Positions 25,701-40,700 of a stretch of DNA of 64,000 bases are shown one piece after another. Origin of the DNA: Ianthella basta. Taxonomy: Eukaryota; Porifera; Demospongiae; Verongiida; Ianthellidae. Position 1 is the first letter of the stretch. Each line of letters begins with the position of its first letter. A program made the translations under genes and the position numbers. The notes under the pieces are model-generated. The model made no database searches and was not told where the DNA came from. It saw nothing but the letters and a program-made list of their open reading frames with translations. The stretch lies in assembly GCA_964019415.1 (NCBI GenBank), contig OZ025869.1, forward strand, positions 5,280,882 to 5,344,881, read 5' to 3'.

Positions 25701-28700
25701 CACTCGCATCACCCCCTTTGTGCCAGCAGTACAGTGCTTGGTTTCAGATATTTATTCTCTGTGACAGTTTACCGCTATGTCTTTGAATGAAACACCCCAT
25801 CAGTCACTACGGACTTGGGATCCACCAGTGAGGCGACGACGGACAGCGTGACGGACCCAACCTGGACAATTTGTCTCCCGCCCAGATGCAGAGGCTACTG
25901 GAATTTGCTCTGCGGCATTTCCGGGACAAAGACAAACCTCACAGATCTGACAGTGGTGTCCTGGTGACGGCGGCATCCTTGATGAACGGCAGACCAAGCG
26001 CAGCAAGAGGACCGTGGCTGACATTTTTACCTGGGCCATTTGTTTCAACAGACACACCGCAGCACTGTGCAACATTTACCCAGGGATGTTACCACAGACG
26101 ATGGCTTACATCAATACCATCCTGCAGGCCCACCTGCAATTTGTTGGGGAAGACTGGCGAATCTAGTATTGAACCGACAGAGGGGATATATGGCTTGGGT
26201 GGAGTGGACTCCTTGGGCCATAACGGGTCATGCACGGAAACCTGTTATGTTTTACCGCCTCAAACCAATTACGAGGAACATATTTACTCAATTACAAAGT
26301 GCCAGAAAATGATCTATTAATGAGTAATCTCTGGGCATGAAAAACTGATTGATTAATTAAGGCATTAACCGCAGGCATGCTCCCTGTTCATGTACTGCAT
26401 TCCAAACACTAACTGAGGAGACCCAGTGCGGCCACAGGAATGGCTAACATTCTGTCTGGTATGAGAGGTAAGCTGAATATAATATGCACATAGCAGTATA
26501 GTAATATATACTAGGGATGATTGCTACACTGGGTACATTCTGGCATACGTTAACAATTATTGCATGCACAAGGCTACAAACATGATGCCACACTGCCTGC
26601 AACTGCTGCCCATACAACCCAAAACTGAAAACTAGTTTCATATTCCAAACTATACTCCAGCACTGCCTGGCTGCCCATGAACAGAATAAACTCACCAGTT
26701 TGGGGTGTTCACTAAGGTAGCTACAAAGGGTCACGGTATTGTGTACAAAATCATCCAGACCTCCCTTGTAAACTTTATCTTCCTCGATTTCATCAAATCC
26801 TTCATAACTCCTGTCTACTGTTAGCATATCAGCATACACCAGATTGTTTCCAAAAGTGCACGACTCAAGGACAGTCTTCAGCATCTGTGGCTAACAGAAT
26901 AGAAAGTCAAACAGTATGTTGCACACTTTGATGGTGAAAAGCAAGTAACAGCTGAAACCTCTAATCCAGCCTAGTTGGCCAAACTATATAACAGAGGATA
27001 TAACAGAGAAAGCAATTCACTTGTGAAAAAAACACTTTCAACAATCCCTACAAATCCATCATATCTGTGATTTAAAGCGTATGAAAGCATATCACAATGC
27101 TGTCAGATTGTGGGATTAACGAAGTGTACTAATTAGGAACGAATGTGGCATCTTTCCTATGTCAGAGACAAATATGTTTTGAAAGGGATCACACAGTATG
27201 TCAGACTATTCAATTGTGTCCATGCCCCTGTCACATGATACGTCTGGGCACATGAAACTGACTCGTGCGGCAGCCATTTAATTATGACAGGCATTACGAC
27301 ACAATTCAATGGTTGACAAACCAGTGGGGATCTGGTTTACAAGGCTGGTGCTCACAATTGTAGTTCTGCTGCCTTTTCCCAAATGTGAGCAGATTTGAGA
27401 AAAGGGACCATTTTGCATTGTCAATTTCGTTAGTGTGTAAAAGCACAATTAATGAACTATTTGTTGCACTTGGTTGCGTTTCGATAGCTGCTCTCATTCC
27501 TGAGATATGCTCGCTTGATCAGAATTTACGCTTGATGCAATGTGGGAAAACAGCCTTTAAACACTTACTTCTGGTTGTGCCGCTAGTTCTACATACTATC
27601 TGGATTACCATTAAAAAATGCAGGACCTCTAGGTTGGCCATCGTGAGAAACACAGAAATGCCCTGTCCCCCTTGACACACAGCTGCACACTGTCGCATGA
27701 GGTGAGTCAATGTTTAATAACTTGTGGCAGCATCAGCTGGTCATGTTGAATGGCTTTTGCAGTTCTTTCAGAGTCTGTAAGCATTATGTAGTTGTTACTA
27801 AAGACTACAAAGGTTGTGATTGCCTAATTAGAAGACGTTGCAATGGTGCTGATAGCTATGGCAACAGCAGCTCTGTGCAGAGCTCCTTCCTGGTGTGCGG
27901 CGACTACACTTCCTTGGGACAGTTGCTCCTTGCATTTATTTTGCTGTATACTTCCTCCGTGTACCTTGTGCTTGACAGCTGCCACGAAACTATTCAGTCT
28001 TTGTTTGAGCTTCAAATAAGTACTGTGACACTGAAACTTGGCCAGACGATGAGACCTGTATCACAGATATGAAAGATGTATTATTAATCCACTTTTGCCC
28101 AAAATATCACCCGCACGACTATTTTGCCTCGTTGCTATTGTTTATATTTAGAGTGAATTGGTCCCTTTTCTCAAATCTGCTCACAAATATTTATACAGTG
28201 ACTTGACGCTTGGCCTTCTTTTCCGGTGCTGTATCACGACTATAGAGCCTGTCGTGCACTAGAAAACAGAGGATGCTCTAACAACCGAGCAGGGGACAGC
28301 CATTTCATCAGGCAGAGGTGCAAAACAGTCCATCATTTGACACTTGTGATAGGATTTTGTTCGATGACCGACTGTTATATTTGTCTTTGCATCATGTAAT
28401 GTTGAGCAATGTTGCTCCAACACACCTTGTTACCGTTCTGCCAGTAATAGGTGCATGTTTTTGGAAGCTACCATTTTAAGTAATTTCAGGGCAGGGTTCT
28501 CGTAGGTTGGCTCCAGGTATGTCTTCAGGTGACAGCATTACTGAAACAAGGCAAGACTCGCTGGGTTCTTCAGCTGCCATAGTCATCGCACAGCTACGTT
28601 CATGTACTGGCTTGGTTTTCGTTTGCACCTGAGCCAAATACTGCAAGTCATATGTTGTTGTATAGCTTATGACTAATAATTTCTCGCTACGAGTGCAGAT

Positions 28701-31700
28701 TGGGTCTGTATGGCATTGTTATTGTTGCTAGCAGGAAAGCCCGCCTTCGGTGGGCTCACCTGCTCTCGCGAGTCGACACTGGCATATCCACAACAGTGCA
28801 CCGACACCGGCACATCCATGCAAGTGCAGCAACGCCAGCATGCCCACGCCAGATCGCTGACACTGGCTAGGTGATGCCAGCATGCCATGCACCTGTGGTT
28901 CGACAGCAGGGTGGCTCACATCTGCGTATGAAGCATTAGAATTTGACACGAAAGGATACAGCACTGCAGTGCAGTAACAGAAAATGAATGAAATGATCGA
29001 CTGACTGTAGGATCATGTTTACTTTGACTGTACCCTAACAACCTCGTGTATGTAGGCCATAAATATAAAATGCAAAACAAATCTTATATCTATCAATTTT
29101 GCAGGAAAGAGGCCTGTGACGATGACATTATGTACCTGAGATCATTCCTCTGATTGCTATGATGTAGTCTTCCACGCTTGGTACAGGTACAAACTGTGAT
29201 CATTACCCTATTTCATAGACATTGCGCTGACCGTACAAGAAGCAAGAACTCTGAAGGAGGTATGGCCTTGGTCAGGCATTATGGAATTTCTGTAGCCAAG
29301 CCTATAGGCTTTGAGCACAGTACATTGAAGTTTCCAGCTCATCAGACACCAAGTGAGAGGCTGCGCCACCAAAAAGGCCAAGTGAGCACGGTCTCGTGGA
29401 TTGAGTGCAAGTATAAGCGGGGAGCAGAGTTCACACAGAAGAAGCACATGGTGACATCCAAACAGTGTGCATTTGAAGTGACAGAGTTTCACACAAGAGT
29501 GCAGCGAGCAAGAAACATTTTGGTCCCGGCTTTTGAGCTGATGTCCCACTTTTTCAGCACTTCTGTCCCACTCAGGTAAATTGCTAGGTTGACACCTATG
29601 GAATGCGTGTAAAGTTAGTCTGGCCTGCTTGCCCCTACTTCCTGCCCCCAATTGCACATGGGAAAGAAGGTAGGGTCTAGCAAATATTATCGGTTTAACA
29701 CCTTGCCTAGGCAAATGAAATCGCCAGCAACTGAAATCACACAGCCAATTATCTTGGCCAGCCACTCTATGGGAGTCCAATAACTAGGCTTCTCTCTTTG
29801 AACCTGAAGTCAGCAAAACACCTTGGCCCAACCGGTTTGTTATGGAAACACTTGATCATGAGTCTCTATGTTTGCTACCACTGTAACACTATAATATTAT
29901 ATCGCTGACTGTGCTTTCACCAGATTTTGGCTAGTTTTACACACTTTTAACCATCAGCCTTTGGATGGAGGCATTTTGGCAGCAACACAGATGCAAGTTG
30001 TTGTCTTCAGTCAAATCCTGGATACATAGCCACTTTCATCCACTTCATCGAGGCTGTTCCAACACCTGGGACTGAGTTATTATTCCTACACCCCTTCTAA
30101 AAGTGTGAAGTGTCTTGCTGATAAGTGCCCATTGCATGAGGTGTGAATTGCTGAATGTTGCCACACCCTACCTTTCTTGTCAATGAAGAAAATGGAGGCA
30201 GGAATTAGAGGCTAGCAGGCCAGACTATTGTGATCATAAAGCATAGACTTTGCAACTGCAGTCTTTCACAGGGACATGCAAACATGCCGGCATTTGCATA
30301 CACTTGACATAAAATGCACATGTGTACCAATTTCTACTTCTTAATTGATACCAAACTGTGGCCAACCATAGTCCATTCTATCCATTTCATACTTACATTT
30401 TCATAGTCACCATTCTTCAGCTCTGACAGCATTCTTTCCATTGATTTGCGATAACTCCTGGAGAAAGAACACAAACAAGTACGAAGTCCTTTACTCTATA
30501 TGAAGTTAAGCATTGTAAGTAGAGTTTCAGGGCAATGACCAACTGAAGTTCAACTATGCTGATGTAGTCCATATGGACTGCTCTGTTGTATATACATATG
30601 CTGCACTAAACTAGGGAGGCTACATACAGAACAGTGCAGGGATAATTGTTGTACACATAAAGAAATCACATTCTGCCATAGCAATGACATGGGAACAATG
30701 ATTGATTTGACATCTATAGCCTTGCCCCATGCATCCTCTGCATTAGCGGTTCTCTGGAATAAACTCCACTTATTGTTAGAAAGATAGCTCAATATACATA
30801 GTAGGGCAAACCTCCATAGGGAATGGTGTTATACAGTATGTCCATTATGTAGTTGTGGCTCATTTGGCTTGTATATGCTGGCTGATTCCAGAGGATTGTA
30901 GGGACATTTTCGACGCAATTTTACAAGTGCACCAACAGACTACGCTCAGAAGAGAAAAACTTTGAACAGCCTGGTTGCATGTTCCATCGACCTTCGAAAG
31001 CCAGGTACCAAAATGCTTGAACAATGTTCTGGTTGCTATGGTGGGTGGGACAATGGATGCAATTCCAATGGAGCCGTGGGTGATAAGCTAACTACTTTCT
31101 GCCATGTGAAGAAACTACATAACACCTTACTAACTGCAATATGATGCCAGGTGAAGTAATATGCCTTAGCATTCTAGATTTAGGAAGGTATAAACTTGCC
31201 ACTTACTGTGAAGGTAGTATCTTCCCATCATGCCCTGTGACAGGACCTGACTCATGCATTCTGGCATGTATAAGCACGCATTTGAAGTGTTCCATATGTC
31301 CAAGTGCACCAGCAATGTCAAGGGCAGTTTCATTGCTCTTGTTCATTTTGCTGGTCATTGCCCCTCCTTCCAGCAGTATCTTAGCCACTGCAGTTTGACC
31401 TGTCCTAGCAGAGACATGGAGTGGTGAATCTCCCAAATGGTCTTGCAAATCAACATCTGCACCGAGCTCAACAAGCATCTCAACCACTGCTGTGTGCTTC
31501 TGGTAGTGCAGAGCAGATTTGCCAGCATGGTCAACACCATTAACTGGGCATCCCATGTACATCAAGCCTCTGAGCACAAAAATTTCCTGTGAATCAAAAC
31601 ATACAGTGAAGAAGACTGAAGTAGGTATATAACCAAGAAGGTTGACTATTATCATTTCAGTGCATATACACAGGCATTAAAATCAGGAGGGGGGGGGGGG

Positions 31701-34700
31701 GGGGGGGGGGGACTGGGGGGCTATTAGTATATACCCCACCTTTCTAGGTAGAACTCTTATATCGAAGTAAGAGAAAGAAGCCACATGATGAAGTGAGCTG
31801 AAACAGGGTGCAGCGTACTGCAATGTACTTTCAGAAATGACACATGCAGTATGCCAGGGGGTAGCTGGTGTATGTATAGCTGGATTTGCTCGGTGTAGTG
31901 TATTGACTGGTCTTGAAATGTATGATCATGTGACAAACCGGATATTGTGGTCACAACTTAACATTATGCACTCTGCTGTGTATGCTTTGTTCAGTCTGTA
32001 TGCTTGCGTAGTGAATCATTGTTACAGCACAGGTTCTCTGTTGAACTCGAACAGTAGTACAATTAGTCCTCTGGTTGTGCAGTGTTTATCACCATGCTTG
32101 ACCACTACAATTAGTCCTGTGTTTGTGCAGTGTTTATCACCATGCTTGATTCCATCTTCACCCTTATCTTTATGTCACAAACTAATTGCAGTTGCAAATT
32201 CAATGATGTGGGGTAATGTCATGATTATTGTGCATGAATAGTCCCACTTTTTATATTGTTTTTATGTTGCGATTCCATTGTATGGCTTTGTGTTACAAGA
32301 TGCTAGAGCTCGGACAGAACGACTTCGAAACAAACTTTGGCTCAATCATGTTACTTTCACCATACCATCCGTATTCCTACCACATTTGGCAGTGATCCAT
32401 GAAAAACAGGTTCTCCTGCAATTTGATTGGACTGCAACTGGAGTCTGAGCAAGTCCAAGACAATGCATATACGACACTATGCAACCCTTCCAGAGGGGAG
32501 GAGTCACAAGATGCCTGAATAATTCTTGCTGCCACATCCAGAAGTACAGTGGTGGTTAATCCGGTTGACACCACTGCCTATAGCACAACTGTCAGCCATT
32601 TTGTTTGCCATTGCTAGCGCACAAGTCTAGGTTACAGCCCCAGTCTGAGTCTCATCGCCATTTTAGAAACCCAGGGATGCTGCACAATCAACAAGGGCAA
32701 AGGCTGAGATAATTTATGCAAGAACCCAAGGTTTCTACGGGCGATGAGACGAGGATTGGGGCTATAACCGACATGTACTATGGCACAAATTTTGCTGCTC
32801 ACCCTGCGCTTACCTGTGCTAATCCAACGGTACTTTCAGGCTCCTGCAGCGTGGATTAAATCGTCTCATAAACGAAATTAATCACCTGCTTATGGGTCAT
32901 TATGCCATTCTAGAAACCTCATTAGCACCTAAAGATCAAATCATACGATGCATGCCATAGTATAAGTGTATTTAATCATGCAATGTTGTTCTATTGACTA
33001 CGTTGTGTTTTAGTTGCTGGCTTTGCCACTGTTTGCGTGTCACTATATAGCGCACGCGCGTATCCTGATCACTGGACGTTGATCTCAACCACGCATGCAC
33101 AGAGTTAATTCACCTGAAGGTAATTATGTCCTCAGGACAGTACTAAAACTTTCTATATAGCTTATTGGGCTGAGGGTTTAGCACTTTAGTGCCCAGTTAA
33201 ATAAAGAAGAATTGCATCGATAATCATGGCCTTAGATTGCAGTGAATGGATTGATAATGGACATCAAGAAGACTCAAGTTATGATCCTGTCTAGGAAATA
33301 AAGGGAGAACCAGGCCAGGAGGCTGCAAGTCTCCATAGACAAAGTCTTGCAAAATGTTGCAAAGTACAGTAATTGTTGACCAACAAATGAAGCAGAAAGC
33401 CATATTGAGAAAGTCAGGAAGACGTGTCTCTCTGCCTTAGCCATTCAGCCTAAAATCAAAGGTTAGCTGCCACCTGCACCATATATTATATATGTCATAC
33501 ATACCCCTACATATATATCCTGTTACCATGGTAAACATTGGATATCACGGAATACCTTATATTGTATTGAAAAAGCACCAGAAACAAGCAACAGTAACTC
33601 AACACCATGATGAACCACATTGCTGTGAACTTCATTATGCATTCCTAATTTCCTTGTACAGCTACATGGGCCCAAATGTCTAGCTAGCTAGTCCCATGTA
33701 GCTACAAGGAATTAGGAATGCATAATGAACTTCACTGCAATGTGGTTCATCATGGTGTTGAGTTACTGTTGCTTGTTTCTAATGCTTTTTCTGCTAGCCA
33801 TTCCTAAATCCTTCTTAATTCTGAAGAAATTTTATACACTAGTTAGTACAGTTTTTGCATATCCAAAGGACTATGGTTACATCAGATTGATACCAGCACT
33901 GACTAATACCCCTTCCTTAAACTAGCTGAAAATTGTGCAGAGCATCAAGCACAGTTATGCCATAGATGAAGCAGCTGCCGTGTACCGTACGGTATACCAG
34001 CCCAACAAAATGGCGGCATTAGGGTATGTTTAATACATGGGAGCAACAAACTTTGCGCTTGCTCCAACGCTGTATGAATTGGATTGCCACTAGTGCTCAG
34101 ATCTTCACCCTTCAGGTACGTATGCGAGTCCTGGTACGTGACCTAAGTCCATAGGTGTCCTAGGTCTTGCGCTAGGAGCGCGCAAAAATGCAGTGGGAAG
34201 AAGAAGAATATGAAAAGACAAAAGGGGGCAACAGCGGCATGCGACTCCTTCTTCTTACATGTACTCCAGGTTGACTTTGGGTACATTGCAGTCCTTGACC
34301 TTTTGATAAAAGCTTATCTATGGCCTTCAATTGTTCTTCTTTGCTGCAGTTCGGCTAGTTTCGCTGAAGCGCGCTAATACATTAAGATAGGATTACATAG
34401 CCATTTTTATCGGGTACATTCCTAAATAGACGTCGCAAGCGTGACGTCTGATATTACACAGTTCCTTTGGAGGCTTTCGGAGTAATAAATACAAAAGTAA
34501 TCTCTCAATCAATTCACAATCTCAGGACAATCGTGAATTGATGCCTATTCCATTAGCCACAAGAAGTTTGTGTGGTACATGCACATTCAAAGACTGTTTG
34601 ACCCGGCAACAGGATATATATTAGTTGATACCACATTCAAGTGTGAGACATACAGTACATCTATAAAAAAGGTAACGTTCTACGGCATAGTATGTTAGAA

Positions 34701-37700
34701 CATACAGTTATATTACGGTACAGGCACGGGCGTAATATAATTACACAACCATTATACTACGGAGGAACAACGGCCGTACAAAGAAACACCTACGGACGTT
34801 CCAAGCAACACATGTGGGCAACCAAACAAAGGATAAACAGGTGCTAACTGCATCTCTTGTCATCTCATTCAATCTGTTCCTCAACAACTCTCTTAGCCTC
34901 TGCTGTCATCTTGGACACTTGACCACTTTCAGGTGTGCATGATTGTTCCCATTTCCTTATAGTACTGAAGGAACTTACGTGTGCTTGCTTTAGTGGCTGC
35001 ATGCCCTTCTTCTGCAAGACTTCTGATGATTCCTTTGTAGCTCTTGCCCGAACCGCAATAAAAGAGAGTCCTCTGTTTGACGTAGTCAGAATAGTCTCAC
35101 TTACAGCCCCCATTTCTGAATGAACGTATTTGGCACAATCATGCGGTTGTGCAATAAAGGGGCTGGCACAAGAGACTAGTGATCAATATCAATGCTGAAA
35201 CACACGCAGTAGATCAGGAGAAAGGCGAAACGCAAAAGCACTGGGAAACAAATGCTGGAGAAATGAACTGGCCAACACCTCGGCACATCCAATGATGATT
35301 TCTAAGAATTTATACCTTAAGTGCTAGGCATACGCTACAGGCGTAAAGCGGTTTATGTACGGGAGTCACACGCAAAACATACAGGTGCACCTAAAGAAAT
35401 GTACAGGTGTAGTACGGCTACAGGTTGTACGTACTATGCCCGTAGAATGTTAACTTTTTATAGGATGTACCGTAAGTGATATCCCCGTGGCCGAAGTCAT
35501 CACCTGGGCCTTTGGCCTTGGGGATATCACTTATGTTTCACATTTGAGTGTCGTATAACTAATACATAGACCCCATTGCCATGGTAATAGCCTTCTATAT
35601 GCCACTTCTAAATCTTGTAGACTGTTCTGTAAGCTCTGGTGCAGGATCTAGAATGATGTCAGAGGAATAAATTATATAGACGTCCCACAGGTAAAGTCCG
35701 CGGGCTGGCTACAAAAAATAGATCCCTCTGATGTCCTTATAGAATAGTCAGTTATTTTGTATTGCAACATATACATAACTAGAACAACGGACCAACCAGC
35801 TGCTGGTTTGCTACCAATTCAGACAGCTCTAGTGGGCAAATACACTGCTAAGGATGCAGTCATTACTAGGAAGAGCAGTTAAGTTGATTCCCTAGTTCAG
35901 AACCAGTTGAGATCTATAACACTTAAATGCCGCCCAATTGGTGTCTGCAGGATTTAGAGCACTCAGCACTCGGGCACTTCACGCCGTTGAGCTTCGTGTT
36001 CTAATTCCTGTAGACACCCCTTAGTCTGCATTTAACTATTACCTATAAAGTTACACCGATAATCAGATCGGCAATCGGTATCGGCTGATATTTGGTCTCT
36101 TAAACCTTATCGGTAATCATTTTTTCCATTGTTTCCTCATACCGATTTATTTCCGATTACGTCACAGTGCGCACGTGACGTTTGCGAGTGAAGTGTTACT
36201 GCGAGTGTTTGCACATTGTTGTGAGTCGTCGGTTTGTTCTGGATCTACTTAGCTGCGCATGGAATCGCCAGGAAGGAAGAAGTCACCAGCGTGGGACTAT
36301 TTCACTGTTGCCGAGGACCCCAACTTTGCAGTGTGCAAGGCCTGCAAGAAGAAGGTATCATGCAGCGGCAAGAATTCCAAGAGCTACGAGACTATGAATT
36401 TGGTGCAGCATTTGAGGGTCAAGCACGCTCAACTGCATATAGAGTTCCAGCAAAAGGTTGAGGTGCAGAATGCTGCCACTTCATCGAGTAGTTCAGCACC
36501 TTTCTCACAAATCCCCCTTCAGGAAAGTGGAGATCGCGTACGAGTCTGGGATATTAATGATGCTCGTGCACAGCGTATTCACAGAAGGATAGGCGAGATG
36601 ATAGCACTTGATTGTGAGCCGTTCTCTGTGGTTAAGGACCAGGGCTTCAAGCAGCTGATAAGAGAATTGGAACCAAGATACACGTTGCCAAGCAGAAAGT
36701 ATTTTACCGAATGTATCATCTCGGGAATGTTCACAGAACTGAAGGCTGAGTTGAAGAAGGAGATTGATGATGTGGCCCATTTCAGCTTCACAACTGACGT
36801 GTGGACCACAAATGTCAGCAATGATTCTCTGCTCAGCCTAACAGCTCACTGGTTGACAGACAGCTTCACAACGAAAACAGCTGTGCTCCACACTCAGCTA
36901 CTGGAAGAGTCCCACACTGGTACGTACTTAGCAGAAAAGCTTACACAGATGCTGGCTTCCTGGGAAATCCCGAGCGACAAGGTGCACCTAGTGCTTCGAG
37001 ACAATGGAGCAAACATGGTGAAAGCCATGAGGGATGCATCTCTGCCAGCGATAGGCTGTGTTGCACACACTTTGCAGCTTGTTGTGCATGATGGTGTTCT
37101 TTCTCAGCGTGCAGTAACTGGGTTACTTGCCGCTTGTCGCAAAATTGTTGGACATTTCAAACATTCTTCACTTGCTTATTGCCGCTTGAAGGAAATTCAG
37201 CAGACCTTGGATTGCCACAACATTGCCTAAAACAAGATGAGCCAACCCGGTGGAATTCATCGCTCTACATGATCAGTCAGTAGTCGAGCAAAAGGTGGCC
37301 CTTGCTGCCTATGCAACAAAGCACGACATTGCTCAGTTGTCATCTCACCAACTGGATCTTGCCAACAAGGTTGTAGCTGCTCTTTCTCCTGTGGAGGAGA
37401 TCACAAGGCCCTTATCATCAGATACTGCATCAGTGTCACTGGTACTGCCATACATCCGCATGCTGACCAAGTGCTTGGAGAAGCACCATGATGATGATGG
37501 GGTACAAGGAATGAAGAGAGAGATGAAGTCTCTGTGGCGAAGGTATGGAAATGCTGAATCTCATGACTGCCTGGTACTTAGCAGCATTCTGGATCCCCGC
37601 TTCAAGGACAAGTGTTTCACTAGTGTTCAAGCACAAACAGATGCGCAGGAACTTCTTCAGCAGAAAGTGTCAGCACTGAGATCAGTTGGACAAGACAGAA

Positions 37701-40700
37701 CAGAGGCTGATTCAGTAGAGCCACCACCAAAGCGTCCATGCACTGCCTTGTTGGAATGCTTTTCAGAAATCTTGGAAGAAGCAGGAGCCTCTGTCCATAA
37801 TGATTCTGGGAATGAAGTTGCCTTGTATCTGAGTGAGCCCCTGATTGAATTCCACAAGGGAAGTGAATACCTGACTTGGTGGGCAAACAACCAAAATCGC
37901 TTCCCATCTCTGGCAAATCTTGCGCAGAAATATGTGCCCCACCTACATCTGCCCCCTCGGAAAGGTTATTTTCTCTGGCCGGTGATGTGTATGCTGACAA
38001 GCGAAACAGACTGGCACCTGAAAGAGCTGAGACTCTACTCTTCATTAAGAGCAACTATAATCTTATCAGACACAAGTGCTGATGAAGCTATTGCATGTTG
38101 TATTGTTTCCAACTTTCCATTGTTTTCTTCTGTATTTGCATGCATGATTGAGAATGCATGCCTGTCTTTGAGTCATATTACAGTTAAGTTGTCTGAAAAT
38201 CAAAATATGGGTTCAGTATCGGCACTGAAACATCGGAAATCGGATAATCGGTTAAAACCCATATTGGTGCAACTTTAATTACCTATATACACAGGCCATT
38301 TGTGTCTGTAGTTATGTTGTTCTCTTCAACACCTGGTCATCTCAATAACTACACACTTTCCAGTTCTTGTACACTTACAACTCACCAAACGGATTGACTG
38401 TCCTGCCAAATTGCAGTAACAGCGTGGAATGGCCTCATCTACTGCAAAAGTGCTTAGCACCTGCTTTGCTAAATAGAGGGCAATGCAATCTCCCCTTTCT
38501 AGCTGTTTCCCATTTGGAGCAACCAAGTCATCAAGACCAGACTGCAAGGGGGATGGCACAATAAAATACACAAGACATGAATAACATCACCACACACATG
38601 CAATTCATCACAACTAGATGTAGCATCTCCTATCAACAGGACTCAGAAACAAGACACTACAGATGAGAGCTCAGCCAAAACTTTTAATCCTCCTGTTCTA
38701 ACCCATTCAGTATAAAAACACCACCAGACAGGATGACTTATGACCATAATCAACAACTCACACTAACAGTAATGCATATCTTAACTTATCCTGACTCATA
38801 ACTGTTTCCACTGCAGTCAAGCCCACATTTTACACCTCTTATTTGTGGTAAGCCCATCCCCCACTGGCTAGCCCAAGTTACTAGCATCCTACGTAGTAGC
38901 CTCTGTTGCCCCTTCTGGCCATGTTGGCATTTCTAGCTACAGGTCAGAGGAGACTGGCAACATGTCACCATACATCAAGAGAGATTTTTGGTGAGCACAG
39001 CATAGCAAATTTATACTGTTTACACTGTAACTTTGGTACTGTAGGTGATCCCTTTTATTCTCACACAAACTTGCCGGTATCCATTAACCCTTCAGACCCA
39101 AATCATACATCCTATAAAAAGTAGACGGTGTATGGGCGTACTACGCTCATACCCGCATGTGCTGTGTACATGACCCGAACCTGTTGCATACGCAACGTTC
39201 CAACTCAGAACAGCAAATGTTGAGGACCATGCAAGACTGGATGTGAAGGCCGTAGGTTTCTGGGGAAACCATAGGCAAAGTGCCTTTTTTGATGTAAGGG
39301 TGTTTGACCCATTCGCACGAGCCTACGCCTACCAGACTATCCAATTGGCATACAGACAGAAGAAGAGAGAAGGCATTATGAGAGGCAAATCATTGAGATC
39401 GAGCATGGTTCATTCACACCCCTATTGCTATCTACCACAGGTGGGCTCGGTCCCTCTGCAGTGATCTTCTACAAGAGATAGGCTTCGTTGATCAGTGTCA
39501 AACACTCAGTCCCCTACAGTGAGACGAAGAAGATGATTCGTTGCAAGCTAGGATTCTCACTCATCGACTCCACTAACCTCTGTCTAAGAGGTGCAATATC
39601 AGCCTTCCACAGACCAGCCAGATGTGACCTGTCTGATACCCCCATTGACGTGATTGTCAGTGAGTGCATATGTCTTACGTTTCCATGTAAATCAGTTTTG
39701 CTAACATTGGAATGCTTCACTCGAAAACCATAGAACCCACAGAGTGTATGCCTAACGATGAATGATATAGATCATAGAAATCGTCATCAAACCTGCCAAG
39801 GAGTTACCCAGTGCAATTCTCTTGCTTCATTCCGAGGGTTGTTGGCTGTTGTCTTAATTCCTCCCATTCTTTCGGGGTTATTGTCAGCCTGTGTTTACAG
39901 AGCGTAAAACTGATCTACTCAGACTACACCACGCAGAGGTTCCTCTTCTATCGTCACTTGAGCAAGAGTTTGCAAGAGAATGACTGATTGTGCAAAATCT
40001 GGCAGAAGGGCACACAGCCACTAAAGCTGCTGTAACCAAGTTCCTCCGACATTATTGCAAAACAGGGACAATAATGGAAGTGAAAGAAATGACGAGACAA
40101 TGGTAGGAATGTGTACACAGCTAGCACTTGTTTCTTCTTCCTTTAATTGTCAGTACGTTCCGAGTTGTTTGCCCATACGCAATCATAATAGTCCCGTAGT
40201 GATTCTGTAATATACCCGTAGCAAATTCATTTGACGACCATATGTATAAACGTAGTATGGCTGTATGCACATGCATAGTACACCCATACACCGTCAACTT
40301 TCTTACAGGATGCTGCTCAGTGGGTTGTCTTTCACCATTGTATACTTCAGGTTCACCAACGTTTCGGCTAGATGCTCTAGCAGTCTTCAGGGGTGAGTTT
40401 TTATAGAATGTACAGTATACGTATGCGTCATTCCATAGAGGTTTTGAAAAGTGTCATTTTTGTTTGCTACGAGGTTTCTATGCTAAGGAATGCTTCACTT
40501 GACTTAAAGCAATGGCAGAGCCTTTCCTCTGCCAGCCTATCTTGCCTCCTGGTCGTGCAGGTAGCATACAAGCAAATTATTTCATTCAAGGAAAATCGAG
40601 TAACGTCTTTCTTGTCTGGACGTGAATCCAAAGTATGTGTGCACTGTCACGAATTGGCACAAGAAGACTTCCACAACTTCCTGGAATACAGCCTGCAAAA

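Noticed and set aside
25194..26075. Possible missing exon between the linker exon (26696) and S1 (21552)
   Set aside because: Open minus-strand frames here have no acceptor/donor pair of the needed phase, and the region is largely a DIRS-like remnant on the other strand.
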